From Rickettsiales bacterium (GTDB lineage: Bacteria > Pseudomonadota > Alphaproteobacteria > Rickettsiales > CANDYO01), in assembly GCA_947424995.1 (NCBI GenBank), contig CANDYO010000040.1:1-14268 (forward strand): 14,268 bases of DNA, written 5' to 3'. The notes beneath the pieces are model-generated. The model had not been told where the DNA came from. It saw only the letters and a program-made list of their open reading frames with translations, and searched no databases. This document shows positions 5,566 to 13,739 of the stretch, in pieces (within the stretch, counting starts at the first letter, position 1; each line of letters begins with the position of its first letter). Made by a program: the position numbers and the translations under genes.

Positions 5566-6008
5566 TGCTACTATATATCATTGCAGCGTTTTATGGGGTG
5601 TTAATAGGTAATTATATTACTACTGCCTATTTTAGAATTCCTCGCTTAATTCCAATTAACGGACTTAATAATAAAACTGGTAAAGTACCGCATTGTTCAG
5701 TATGTCAGCATAAACTTAAATTTTATGAATATTTACCGGTGCTAAGTTGGGTTTCAACTAGATTTAAATGCAATTATTGTTTTGCGCCGATTACGCCTGT
5801 TTATGTTATGTTAGAAGTTACGGTAATGGTGTCTTCTATCGCCCTATATTACTTATTAGGGATGAATATGCTCTATATGATTAGTGTTTTAGTAACAGCT
5901 GGATTGCTTTTGAATTTAAGTCTATTTTGTACCTATTATAAATTCTATTTAAAAGCGATTTATATTGCTTTGGTACCGGGCTTAGTAATGGTTTTATTCT
6001 TTGCCTAG
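5565..6008 (+). CDS. Prepilin peptidase, N-terminal domain only
   Basis: The 147-residue membrane protein matches the N-terminal domain of type IV prepilin peptidase (PF06750). A first hydrophobic segment (about residues 2-20) is followed by a cytoplasmic zinc site with two CxxC pairs, C44/C47 (HCSVCQ) and C69/C72 (KCNYC). The usual YLPVLSW stretch lies between them, and about three further hydrophobic segments follow. Full enzymes have about 250-290 residues and a C-terminal aspartyl protease half with two catalytic Asp including a GD motif. That half is absent here and the frame ends cleanly. It may be a split enzyme, a methyltransferase-like remnant, or a decaying gene. It is translationally coupled to the NMN adenylyltransferase-like gene and ends tail-to-tail with the phosphatase gene, sharing CTAG. 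Confidence 0.75.
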   Translation: MLLYIIAAFYGVLIGNYITTAYFRIPRLIPINGLNNKTGKVPHCSVCQHKLKFYEYLPVLSWVSTRFKCNYCFAPITPVYVMLEVTVMVSSIALYYLLGMNMLYMISVLVTAGLLLNLSLFCTYYKFYLKAIYIALVPGLVMVLFFA

Positions 6009-6733
6009 AATCCTTTACTTGATGTCTTTTCATCATTATTCACGTTAGCAATTTTTCCTGCAAACGATTCTTTTTCAGAAGGAGGTTCTACTCTATCTAC
6101 AAATGATTCTTTTTTGGCAGAAAAGCTTACAGCTGAACCATCTTTTTCTATTCGTTTCTGAACTTCAGCAAAAATCAACAAAGATATGGTTTGAGCAGTT
6201 GTTTCAATGGCATCTTTTGAATAATTAGTTCTAATATAATCAATAGCTTCTAGGTGGTTATAATTTCTAGTGGCCTTCATATAGATTGTAGCTAAAATAG
6301 TACCCGTTCTCCCAACCCCTCCAGCGCAATGAACTAGAATATTTTCTCCATTGTTCATTCTTGTAATAGCATCATCAGCAATTGATTGAAGCTGTTCTTG
6401 ACTTGGTGCTTCTCCGTTATTAATTGCAGTAGGGATTTCATTTATTTTGGTAACATATGTTTTTTTGAATGTATTTTCCCAAAGATATTTCACTAATGGA
6501 TCAGGATGATTCAATAGATTATAGATGGTTTGGATATTATGCTCATCTAGATAACGTAAATGTGAGATTAACCTTGCTGGAACTCCAGCTCCTTCTGGTG
6601 TGGATCCATGTTTTATTCTTTCAATCGTTGACTCATCTCCTGAAGCGCCACCTCCGGGTTGAGCTGATCCTGCCATTTGTCCAGGCAAACCTAAATCTAA
6701 TAATGTGTAATAAAATGGCGGTCTTGTTTTCAT
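6005..6733 (-). CDS. Effector-like protein tyrosine / dual-specificity phosphatase
   Basis: The 242-residue protein has the P-loop signature HCxxGxxRTG (HCAGGVGRTG, about residues 137-146). It is flanked by the usual strand ILV and by a helix TILATIYMK, with EAIDYIR further on, as in DUSP23-like phosphatases. The cysteine and arginine needed for phosphate transfer are present. The general acid Asp expected in the upstream loop is not obvious (NNGEAPS in that place). The N-terminus (1-45) is Gly/Ala/Ser-rich and lacks a secretory signal. The C-terminal tail holds two copies of a KESF motif (KKESFVDRVEP, EKESFAGKIAN), a short duplication. Such eukaryote-like phosphatases in intracellular bacteria are often secreted by type IV systems, but no export signal is proven. 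No strong ribosome binding site precedes the ATG. Confidence 0.8.
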   Translation of the reverse strand: MKTRPPFYYTLLDLGLPGQMAGSAQPGGGASGDESTIERIKHGSTPEGAGVPARLISHLRYLDEHNIQTIYNLLNHPDPLVKYLWENTFKKTYVTKINEIPTAINNGEAPSQEQLQSIADDAITRMNNGENILVHCAGGVGRTGTILATIYMKATRNYNHLEAIDYIRTNYSKDAIETTAQTISLLIFAEVQKRIEKDGSAVSFSAKKESFVDRVEPPSEKESFAGKIANVNNDEKTSSKGF

Positions 6734-6803
6734 AATTATAGCTATATGTACATTACTATTTTATTTAGCAATGTTATCCGACAAAAGTTAATAATTAATT
6801 AAT

Positions 6804-7883
6804 TTATAAATGATTTCTTTTAGGTAGGTGTATATATATATTATATATAGTTAACAGGATCAAAACTGGATATACCAGATTTAATACAGGAGCTAATAAC
6901 TTCATTAAATGAGTAAAGTCTAAAGTTGCTACTATAAAAGCAATTGATAAGCTTGATCCTAATATTACTTTGTAATTTATTTTAGGAAAATAATGATAAA
7001 TAAAATCTGACCAAATAGTAACTGCAGCAATGGCTGTAGTAACGCAAGCTAAAAATATAAATACTGCGAAGATAAAAGAAAATATTGGTCCTAAGCTACC
7101 TTTTATAATAGTAGGTAGAATTTGCTCAGGAATAGTATCAGCTAGTAATTCACGATGTGATAATCCCAAATAGATGAACAATGCATAAATACTAATCAGT
7201 AAAATAGCACTAACAAAACTGGCTTTAATGCCATTGCTGAGAATGTCTTCTTTTTTACTGCTAATTGCAGTTAAATATACCATAGCAATACTGGTAAAAT
7301 ATATTGCTCCAGGTAAATCATAGGTAAGATAACCTTCAAATAATCCATCAATAAAGGCATCACTGTGATTAAAGTTTAGGGTAATATCACTTACTCCATA
7401 CTTCATAAAAGAGTAACCAACGACCAGGCTTAAAAATACCAACATTACTGGAGTAACTATATTACCGATAATTTTTACTATGTGGTGCTTATTGATGGCT
7501 AAGAAAAAAATAGAAAAGCAACAGACGAAATAGAATAAATGATGATTTAGTTCTGGCCAAAGAGTTTTTACTCCACCATATGCCACAATTAGGCTTCTTG
7601 GAACAATTCCAAAAGGACCTTCAATAGCAATAAGGATGATTTGCAGTCCTAGGCCACCAACGAGTCCTAGGGGAGCAAAGAACTTTTTAATATCACCTTT
7701 GACTAATACTGAAGCGATTAGACCTAATAAAGTAACAAAAACAGCAGTAATACAAAAGCCAATAAAAGCAGGTAGCCAATGCTCAGACCATCTTTGCATT
7801 AGAAATAAAGGCAACACCATGTTGCCAGCGCCAAAAAACATGGTAAAAACAGCAAAACCTACAGTAAAAATACTTCTATTCAT
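6804..7883 (-). CDS. brnQ: BrnQ-type branched-chain amino acid transporter
   Basis: A polytopic membrane protein of the LIVCS (BrnQ) family. The diagnostic N-terminal signature TVGFAVFTMFFGAGNMVLPLF is at residues 7-27, followed by a first loop with GFCITAVFVT and the family's 'GPFGIVPRSL' block (about 90-99). I count about ten to eleven hydrophobic segments to the end. At 359 residues it is shorter than typical BrnQ (about 430-440), lacking part of the loops or the last helices. It imports Leu/Ile/Val with Na+ or H+ and fits a lifestyle that takes amino acids from the host. The start ATG overlaps the suhB stop by four bases (ATGA), so it is the third gene of the efp-suhB-brnQ operon. Confidence 0.85.
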   Translation of the reverse strand: MNRSIFTVGFAVFTMFFGAGNMVLPLFLMQRWSEHWLPAFIGFCITAVFVTLLGLIASVLVKGDIKKFFAPLGLVGGLGLQIILIAIEGPFGIVPRSLIVAYGGVKTLWPELNHHLFYFVCCFSIFFLAINKHHIVKIIGNIVTPVMLVFLSLVVGYSFMKYGVSDITLNFNHSDAFIDGLFEGYLTYDLPGAIYFTSIAMVYLTAISSKKEDILSNGIKASFVSAILLISIYALFIYLGLSHRELLADTIPEQILPTIIKGSLGPIFSFIFAVFIFLACVTTAIAAVTIWSDFIYHYFPKINYKVILGSSLSIAFIVATLDFTHLMKLLAPVLNLVYPVLILLTIYNIYIHLPKRNHL

Positions 7884-8638
7884 GGTAATAGATTTAAATT
7901 ATTGAAAATTTCAATAGCTTGTTTATGAAGAGGATCACTACTGGCAAGAAAATAATTGTCTCTACTGGAAACATATCCACCTGCTTCACGAATAAGCATT
8001 AAGCCTGCTTTAGTAAGTAAGTTTTCATGTTTATTAATAATAATATCAAATCTTCCAGCTGCTAAATAAGCCATTTCAAGTATGTTGCTGCCTAAATTAC
8101 GTGGATGAGTAAAGCTATTTGCAGCAACGGAAGTCGCTACAAAAGCATCAGCAAAACTATTTTGACTAGAAGTACGCATCCTAGATTTAGGAATGATGCT
8201 TTCAGTATAATTTTCAAACCAAGCACCAAAACCTTTAGCTGCGTAAAAAGTTTCACGCAGGATAGGATTATGAATAGCAATTACTAATGCTTCTGGATCT
8301 TTAGGGTCTTGTTTGAATAAAGCAACTACTGAGCAACAAAAAGGGATACTACGCTGAAAATTCATGATTCCAGCAATTGGTTCTAAGACGAAAAAATACT
8401 CGCAGTCTTTTGGCTGTTGCCCATTTGCTAGGCTCAATCCATAGTGAGGGCGTTTTTCAGCTAAAGCAGTACTTAATTTACTTTCAAGGCGTGAATAGCA
8501 TTTACGAGTAAAATCTTGCACGCCTTTTTTTGAACTTTGTAGTTGGGTGATTTCACCAAAATCACGCTGCATAAAGCGAGCTGAGTCATGGAGTACGTCA
8601 TTTAACATTTTAACTTGCTGTTCTAAGTTTAATGTCAC
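7880..8638 (-). CDS. SuhB / inositol monophosphatase family pseudoenzyme
   Basis: The 252-residue protein has the length and order of the inositol monophosphatase fold: an N-terminal DFGEITQLQSSKKGVQDF block (26-43), a central NFQRSIPFCCSV and VIAIHNP, and a C-terminal IREAGGYVSS. All the catalytic positions are altered. The metal-binding motif DPxDGTxN reads E86-P-I-A89-G-I91-M-N93; the upstream Glu pair reads A71-N72 (YGLSLANG); the late WDxAAG motif reads N206-L-L-T209-K-A. It is therefore very unlikely to hydrolyse inositol phosphates, although the frame is intact. It starts with GTG, two bases after the efp stop, and overlaps brnQ. E. coli SuhB also has a non-catalytic role with NusA in rRNA antitermination; retention of such a role is an inference. 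Confidence 0.82.
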   Translation of the reverse strand: MTLNLEQQVKMLNDVLHDSARFMQRDFGEITQLQSSKKGVQDFTRKCYSRLESKLSTALAEKRPHYGLSLANGQQPKDCEYFFVLEPIAGIMNFQRSIPFCCSVVALFKQDPKDPEALVIAIHNPILRETFYAAKGFGAWFENYTESIIPKSRMRTSSQNSFADAFVATSVAANSFTHPRNLGSNILEMAYLAAGRFDIIINKHENLLTKAGLMLIREAGGYVSSRDNYFLASSDPLHKQAIEIFNNLNLLP

Positions 8639-8640
8639 AG

Positions 8641-9207
8641 TTATTTCGCTCGCTCTATATAAGTGGAGTCAGTAGTTCGAATAACGACTTTATCATCAAT
8701 ATTGATAAATGGTGGTACCATAACGCGTACGCCATTATCTAAAATTGCTGGTTTAAATGATGCAGCAGCAGTTTGTCCTTTTATAACTGGCTCAGTTTGT
8801 GCGATTATTGCAATAATTTTTTCTGGCACTGTAACGCTGATAACTTCTTCGTTATAGAGTTCAACAGCTAGATTCATACCATCTTGTACGAAAGGTAATT
8901 GATCACCTAAAACTGATTTATTAATAGAGATTTGCTCAAAGCTTTCATTATCCATTAAAGTTAGATCATCACCTTCAAAATATAAAAATTGGAAAGATTT
9001 TTCATCTAAGCGAACTTTTTCAACTGCTTCAGAAGAGCTAAATCTTTCGTTTAATTTAGTCCCTGTTTTTATATCTTTCATTTCAATTTGAACATAAGCT
9101 CCGCCCTTTCCAGGTTGAGTGTGTTCAGGATTTTTAACTACTACATATAAACGATTATTATGTTCTAAAACGGTGCCAAGTCTAATAGAATTTGCATTGA
9201 TTTTCAT
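8641..9207 (-). CDS. efp: Translation elongation factor P
   Basis: The 188-residue protein is a complete EF-P: a KOW-like N-terminal domain, a central OB domain and a second OB domain ending DKVVIRTTDSTYIERAK. The tip lysine is at position 34 in PGKGGAY (family PGKGxAF), the residue that in many bacteria is lysylated by EpmA. EF-P binds stalled ribosomes between the P and E sites and restores peptide bond formation at consecutive prolines. It leads a three-gene minus-strand operon with suhB (2 bases apart) and brnQ. A TAGGTAT stretch upstream of the ATG is a weak ribosome binding site. Intact and highly confident. Confidence 0.97.
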   Translation of the reverse strand: MKINANSIRLGTVLEHNNRLYVVVKNPEHTQPGKGGAYVQIEMKDIKTGTKLNERFSSSEAVEKVRLDEKSFQFLYFEGDDLTLMDNESFEQISINKSVLGDQLPFVQDGMNLAVELYNEEVISVTVPEKIIAIIAQTEPVIKGQTAAASFKPAILDNGVRVMVPPFINIDDKVVIRTTDSTYIERAK

Positions 9208-9221
9208 TTAATACCTATAAA

Positions 9222-9252
9222 AATATATTGTGAACTGTAGATCAAGATACAA
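9222..9252 (-). promoter_or_regulatory. Weak promoter candidate for the efp operon
   Basis: On the minus strand TTGTAT (9252-9247) is followed after 19 bases by TATATT (9227-9222), 15 bases before the efp ATG. The spacing is longer than optimal, so this is a weak candidate in an AT-rich gap. Confidence 0.28.
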
Positions 9253-9310
9253 ACTAAGAAGCAATTAGTCTATAAAATATTTAATTTTGATGTAAATAAT
9301 TATTTATAGA

Positions 9311-10276
9311 TTATACGGAGCGGTTACCTTTTTGAGGAAGAGAGCCAGGTAATTTGTCATATTTTTTTTGATGGATTGAGTCCACTTCTAAATTAAGCGT
9401 CAACCCTTTGACAGCGGTTTTAGCTTTATTTAGGTAATGTTTTTCAGCAGGTTTACCAGTAAAATGTCCTTGTAGAGTATTAACAAGATCTTTATTTACT
9501 TCTAGAGCTAAACCATTATTTGATCGATAATCAATAGATATTTTAGCGCTATTATGAGGAATCCAATTTTCTGGGATTAAAGGTGGGTTTTGTTCAGATG
9601 ATTTTCCTTGAAGAGCTTTAAGATTAGCTGTTACAGTCATATCGCCAGATTTATCACCAGTCGCTTGCTCGATTACTGTAGTAAATTTTGTAGCTAAAAG
9701 TTTACCTTTTTCAAAGGTAAAGCTATTAAATTGCTCAGCTATGTTGTTAGTGGTTTGAAGAGGGGTGCTTAAGCCGGTTATATTCGTTTGGTTCCACTGA
9801 GTACGTAGAAAGTTTCTTTGTTCAGTGGAGATTTTAAGCATATACTCATCTTGAAGGTAATCTACAACCATATCCATTGTAGGCTTTGCTTTAGGTTTAG
9901 TGGCATAGGTAAGATTGTGATGGCTTAAAACAAGCTTGGCGAAATTATTGAGTTTGATTTCTTCATTATCAATTATTAGCCTCAAAGAGTTGATTTGTTT
10001 TGCATCAAGATTTGATTGGTCTCTATAGCTATCAGCAATTTCTTGAATTGCTTGATGATGATCTTGTTCTGTTTTGCCTTCTGTTAATCTTGCTGCTTTA
10101 CCGTAAATAGACTCTAATGATCCAGACCCTCTGGTTACAACCGATTTTGCAAATGCAGGATCACTGAATAATTTATCCTGTTGAATAACACTTAAGCTTT
10201 CGTTTAAGCTAGCAGCTTTAGTTACAGGTTCTAAGTCTTCGGGAAAATTAATGGAAAATTGAGTAAATTTTGGCAT
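9311..10276 (-). CDS. Orphan 321-residue soluble protein, function unknown
   Basis: I do not recognise this protein. It starts with MPKFTQFSINFPEDLEP and has GAGGAA just upstream of the ATG, a good ribosome binding site. The N-terminal half (to about 160) is mostly helical and charged. The C-terminal half (160-300) alternates short strands and loops (FTFEKGKLLATKF, AKISIDYRSNNGLALEVN), ending in a basic tail (KKYDKLPGSLPQKGNRSV). There is no signal peptide, membrane segment or known catalytic motif. It has its own gap from efp (103 bases) and is divergent from the megatron gene, with 121 bases between them. It may be a lineage-specific effector, but that is only compatible with, not shown by, the sequence. 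Confidence 0.65.
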   Translation of the reverse strand: MPKFTQFSINFPEDLEPVTKAASLNESLSVIQQDKLFSDPAFAKSVVTRGSGSLESIYGKAARLTEGKTEQDHHQAIQEIADSYRDQSNLDAKQINSLRLIIDNEEIKLNNFAKLVLSHHNLTYATKPKAKPTMDMVVDYLQDEYMLKISTEQRNFLRTQWNQTNITGLSTPLQTTNNIAEQFNSFTFEKGKLLATKFTTVIEQATGDKSGDMTVTANLKALQGKSSEQNPPLIPENWIPHNSAKISIDYRSNNGLALEVNKDLVNTLQGHFTGKPAEKHYLNKAKTAVKGLTLNLEVDSIHQKKYDKLPGSLPQKGNRSV

Positions 10277-10352
10277 ATTCCTCAGAGCTAATTAGATTAG
10301 ATAATTCTTAGTATAGATAAATAAAGTTAATTAATCGTTAACTGGTGTTTGG

Positions 10353-10382
10353 TTGAGTTGTATGTCAATCTTTAGTAATAAT
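10353..10382 (+). promoter_or_regulatory. Candidate promoter for the GTA megatron gene
   Basis: TTGAGT (10353-10358) and AATAAT (10377-10382) are separated by 18 bases and match the consensus at four and five of six positions. The predicted start would be about ten bases before the ATG at 10398. The resulting leader would be nearly absent, which fits the lack of a clear ribosome binding site. Confidence 0.42.
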
Positions 10383-10397
10383 TGAAAATGGTATAAC

Positions 10398-13300
10398 ATG
10401 AGTTCAATAATATTACCACAGCTGGGGTCGATGGCAGGATCAAGTATTGGTGGGTCAATAGGAGCTGGTATTGGTCATGGAATGGCTTCGGTTTTTGCTC
10501 AAGAGATTGATCAAAACTTTTTATTTCGTAATAAGAAAACTCCAATTATTGGGCCAAGGCTTGCAGAGCTTAATTTACAGACAGTCACCTATGGTAGGAT
10601 GATACCTATTATTTATGGCAAGGTAAGACTTGCTGGTAATATTATCTGGGCAAGTGAGATAAAAGAAGAGCATCATGACCATTATCAAAGAAGAAGTAAG
10701 TTTTCTAGTAAATCTTTAGTTGCTAGAGAATTTAGCTATAGTGTTTCGCTGGCCATTTCTATTACAGAAGGAGAGATTAGTGAGATTTTACGAGTATGGC
10801 TAGATGATAAATTAATTGATCCACGTAAAGCAAATTATCGATTTTATAATGGTAGTGAGAGCCAAATACCAGATCCTCTGATTGAGGCTATCCAAGGACA
10901 TGGCAAAACTCCAGCTTTTAGAGGGCTTAGTTATATTGTAGTTGAAGATTTACAATTAGGGGAATTTTCCAATCGCATTCCAAATTTTCTTTTTGAAGTG
11001 AAGCGAAAAATTAAAGTTCAATATTCTAATGATGAATTGCCATTAGAAGAAAGGATTAAAGCGATGGTAATGATTCTAGGATCTGGAGAATTTGTTTATG
11101 ATCCATTGGTCCAATCAAAAATACCAAAAAATTATAACCCTAAATATGGTTATTTTAATGCACAAAAAACTAAAATTAACCAAAATAATCGTGAAAACAA
11201 AGCTGATAGTATAGTTGCTCTTGAGCAATTAGCTGATACTTGCCCAAACTTAAAATGGGTTGCACCAGTAGTTGGTTGGTTTGTAAACTCAGTTGATGCT
11301 GCAAATTGCATAATTGAGCCTGGAGTTGAATATCGTGAAGGTTCAAGTTCTCCAGAGGAGTGGCAGGTAGCTGGTTATAGTCGTGCTTCAGCTAGATTGA
11401 TTAGTCAAAATAAATATTCTAGCCCTATCTATGGGGGTACTAGCAATGATAACTCAATTTTGCGTTATTTAGATAAAATCAAGAATTATAACTATCAAAT
11501 TATGTTCTATCCGATGGTTTTTGTTGATCAGCAAGATAAGCCATGGCGTGGTAGAATTACTGGATCTGCTGAAGGAGTAAAAAATTTTTTTTATGCTGAG
11601 CATGGTTATAATAATTTTATCCTTCATTATGCTCGATTAGTTAAAGATAAAGTTGATGCTTTTATAATTGGTTCAGAATTAATTGGTCTAACCAAAATTA
11701 AAGATCAAAATAATAAATTTCCAGCCGTTGATGCATTGATTACTTTAGCTAAACAAGTGAAGCAAATTATGGGTGAGCGAGTAAAAATATCTTATGCCGC
11801 TGATTGGAGTGAATATCACCACACTGATAATGGTTGGTATAATTTGGATTCTTTATGGGCTTCAGAGTCAATAGATTTTATAGGTATCGATGCTTATTTT
11901 CCCTTAACTAATGTTACTACTTCAATCCAAACTGAAGAAGAGATTATTAAAGGGTGGCAATCAGGTGAGGGCTATGAATATTATTATAGTGACAAGGAAA
12001 AAACTAAGAAATATCCATTAGGAGCAGCTTATGCTTGGAAAAATATTGGCTATTGGTGGGCAAATGAACATATTAACCCAGATGGTTTAAAAACAGCTTG
12101 GCGCCCTAAACAAAAAAAGATTTGGTTTACTGAAATAGGTTTTCCATCAGTAGATTTAGCTTCTAACCAACCTAATCTGTTTTATAGTCCTGATAGCATT
12201 GAAAGTAATTTTCCGCTTCACTCAAAAGGAAGGGTGGATTTTATTGCGCAAAGACAGGCGCTTTCAGCTAGTGAAAAATATTGGCGTGATAGCGAATTTT
12301 TAGAGCAAATGTTTATTTGGACTTGGGATGCTAGACCATATCCATATTGGCCAGATTTAAATAAAGTTTGGGCTGATGGTGGTTGTTGGCCCAAGGGGCA
12401 TTGGGTTAATGGAAAGTTAGGATTAATTACCCTTGAAGCAGTGATTCAGGATTTATGCAGACGAGCTGGTTTAAATTTAGATAAAATTCGTGCTGAAGAA
12501 TTAAAAGATCTTATCGACGGAATAGTGATTAATAATCAAGAAGCGGCTAAAGATATTATTAATTTACTAAAGTCGGCTTATTTTTTTGATAGTCATGAAA
12601 TGGATGGTAAATTATTTTTTGTAAAAAGAACCACCCGTAGTGCTATCGAAATAGCTGATGATGATTTAGTTAACTCTAATGGGCATCAGCGATATGCTCT
12701 TAGTGTTAAAAGACTTTCACCATATGAATTGGCTCAGTCCATCTCAGTTAATTATTTTAATTATCTTTTTGATTATCAAATATCAGTAGAATTTGCAACT
12801 AATTACTGTAGTCCAAGTCAGCAAGTGATGAATCTTAATTTGCCCATTATTATAGATCCACAAAAAGCTAAAACCATTGCTGATATTAGTTTACAAGAAA
12901 TTTGGTATGGACAAATTTATTACCAATTTACTTTAGCTCCAAATTATATAAAAGTGAAACCGAATGATCTAATTTATTTAAAGCATCGAGGTAAAACTTT
13001 ATCCATGAGGGTTGTAACTACTCATCTTGATATAGGTAAGGTTACTAAAATTACTGCCATTAGCATTTGCCAAGACATTTATCAACAGCAAGCTCAAGTT
13101 TTAAAATTTCAGCAGAGTATATTGTTTGATAAAGATCACTTTGATCCAGGTTTAACCGAATTAATCATTGTCAATATACCAGTGCTTCCCTATGAACTTC
13201 CACCTCGTGGAGTATATTTAGGAGTTATAGGAAATGATGCGCATTGGCGAGGAGCTGAAGTTGTTGGTTCTGATTCTAGGATGGTATATTTTAAACATGC

Positions 13301-13673
13301 GGCAACTATTGGAGTGATTAGTGAAGACTTGGGGGATTCGATTAAGCTTAATCTGATTAACGGTGAATTAAATAGCAAAACGCAGCAAGAATTAGAGCGT
13401 TATGAAAATCTAGCGGTGATAGGTGATGAGATTATCCAATTTGCTAAAGCTGAGTTTTTAGGTAATGGTGAATATAAATTATTAGAAGTAAAACGAAAGC
13501 TTTTTAATAGTAAAGCCTCTTTAAGTAAAAAATTTATTTTGTTAGATAATAACTTACAGAAATTCCCGATCAGTGATCAACAAATCGGTAAAAAGCAAGA
13601 GTTTGTAGTGATTAGTATTGGCCATAATATAGAGCAGGCGCAAAAATTTGAATTTATTTATGAGAGGAAGTGA
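10398..13673 (+). CDS. GTA gp15-like baseplate 'megatron' protein with TIM-barrel domain
   Basis: The 1091-residue protein is the alphaproteobacterial GTA host-interaction / baseplate protein. It starts with a Gly-rich hydrophobic segment (about 1-35) and a conserved LQTVTYGRMIPIIYGKVRLAG block (about 59-80). A glycoside-hydrolase-like TIM barrel follows at about 340-670, then a phage-tail domain with LEAVIQDLCRRAGL at about 675. Two acidic residues at positions typical of retaining glycosidases are present: E427 in IIGSEL and E579 in WFTEIGFP; a Trp-rich segment (WTWDARPYPYWPDL, near 640) follows. In RcGTA this protein closes the tail tip and contacts the cell wall. It is shorter than RcGTA gp15 (about 1300), mostly at the C-terminus. 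The neighbouring g12-g14 are not in this window. No frameshift or internal stop is seen. Confidence 0.9.
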   Translation: MSSIILPQLGSMAGSSIGGSIGAGIGHGMASVFAQEIDQNFLFRNKKTPIIGPRLAELNLQTVTYGRMIPIIYGKVRLAGNIIWASEIKEEHHDHYQRRSKFSSKSLVAREFSYSVSLAISITEGEISEILRVWLDDKLIDPRKANYRFYNGSESQIPDPLIEAIQGHGKTPAFRGLSYIVVEDLQLGEFSNRIPNFLFEVKRKIKVQYSNDELPLEERIKAMVMILGSGEFVYDPLVQSKIPKNYNPKYGYFNAQKTKINQNNRENKADSIVALEQLADTCPNLKWVAPVVGWFVNSVDAANCIIEPGVEYREGSSSPEEWQVAGYSRASARLISQNKYSSPIYGGTSNDNSILRYLDKIKNYNYQIMFYPMVFVDQQDKPWRGRITGSAEGVKNFFYAEHGYNNFILHYARLVKDKVDAFIIGSELIGLTKIKDQNNKFPAVDALITLAKQVKQIMGERVKISYAADWSEYHHTDNGWYNLDSLWASESIDFIGIDAYFPLTNVTTSIQTEEEIIKGWQSGEGYEYYYSDKEKTKKYPLGAAYAWKNIGYWWANEHINPDGLKTAWRPKQKKIWFTEIGFPSVDLASNQPNLFYSPDSIESNFPLHSKGRVDFIAQRQALSASEKYWRDSEFLEQMFIWTWDARPYPYWPDLNKVWADGGCWPKGHWVNGKLGLITLEAVIQDLCRRAGLNLDKIRAEELKDLIDGIVINNQEAAKDIINLLKSAYFFDSHEMDGKLFFVKRTTRSAIEIADDDLVNSNGHQRYALSVKRLSPYELAQSISVNYFNYLFDYQISVEFATNYCSPSQQVMNLNLPIIIDPQKAKTIADISLQEIWYGQIYYQFTLAPNYIKVKPNDLIYLKHRGKTLSMRVVTTHLDIGKVTKITAISICQDIYQQQAQVLKFQQSILFDKDHFDPGLTELIIVNIPVLPYELPPRGVYLGVIGNDAHWRGAEVVGSDSRMVYFKHAATIGVISEDLGDSIKLNLINGELNSKTQQELERYENLAVIGDEIIQFAKAEFLGNGEYKLLEVKRKLFNSKASLSKKFILLDNNLQKFPISDQQIGKKQEFVVISIGHNIEQAQKFEFIYERK

Positions 13674-13702
13674 TTTAGGTTGTAGATTTAGCAAAAAAAT
13701 AC

Positions 13703-13708
13703 TTGACA
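13703..13708 (+). promoter_or_regulatory. Perfect -35 box and TAACGT direct repeats before the sensor-like gene
   Basis: TTGACA is a perfect -35 hexamer. At 17-18 bases downstream only GTTAAC/TTAACG is found, a poor -10; TACATT (13733-13738) is better but too far. Two TAACGT copies (13710-13715, 13728-13733) start 18 bases apart and could be an activator or repressor site that compensates for the weak -10. Confidence 0.35.
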
Positions 13709-13739
13709 ATAACGTTGCGTCATAAGTTAACGTACATTT

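Noticed and set aside
6001..6010. Transcription terminator between the converging prepilin peptidase and phosphatase genes
   Set aside because: Only the CTAG shared by both stop codons is there; no stem with T-run on either strand.
6469..6735. Plus-strand frame of 88 codons
   Set aside because: Antisense to the phosphatase gene; no family signature.
7636..7905. Plus-strand frame of 89 codons
   Set aside because: Antisense to brnQ, covering its conserved N-terminus.
8105..8287. Plus-strand frame of 60 codons
   Set aside because: Antisense shadow of the SuhB-family gene.
8663..8857. Plus-strand frame of 64 codons
   Set aside because: Antisense to efp, which is certain.
13190..13378. Minus-strand frame of 62 codons
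   Set aside because: Antisense to the megatron C-terminus with no signals.
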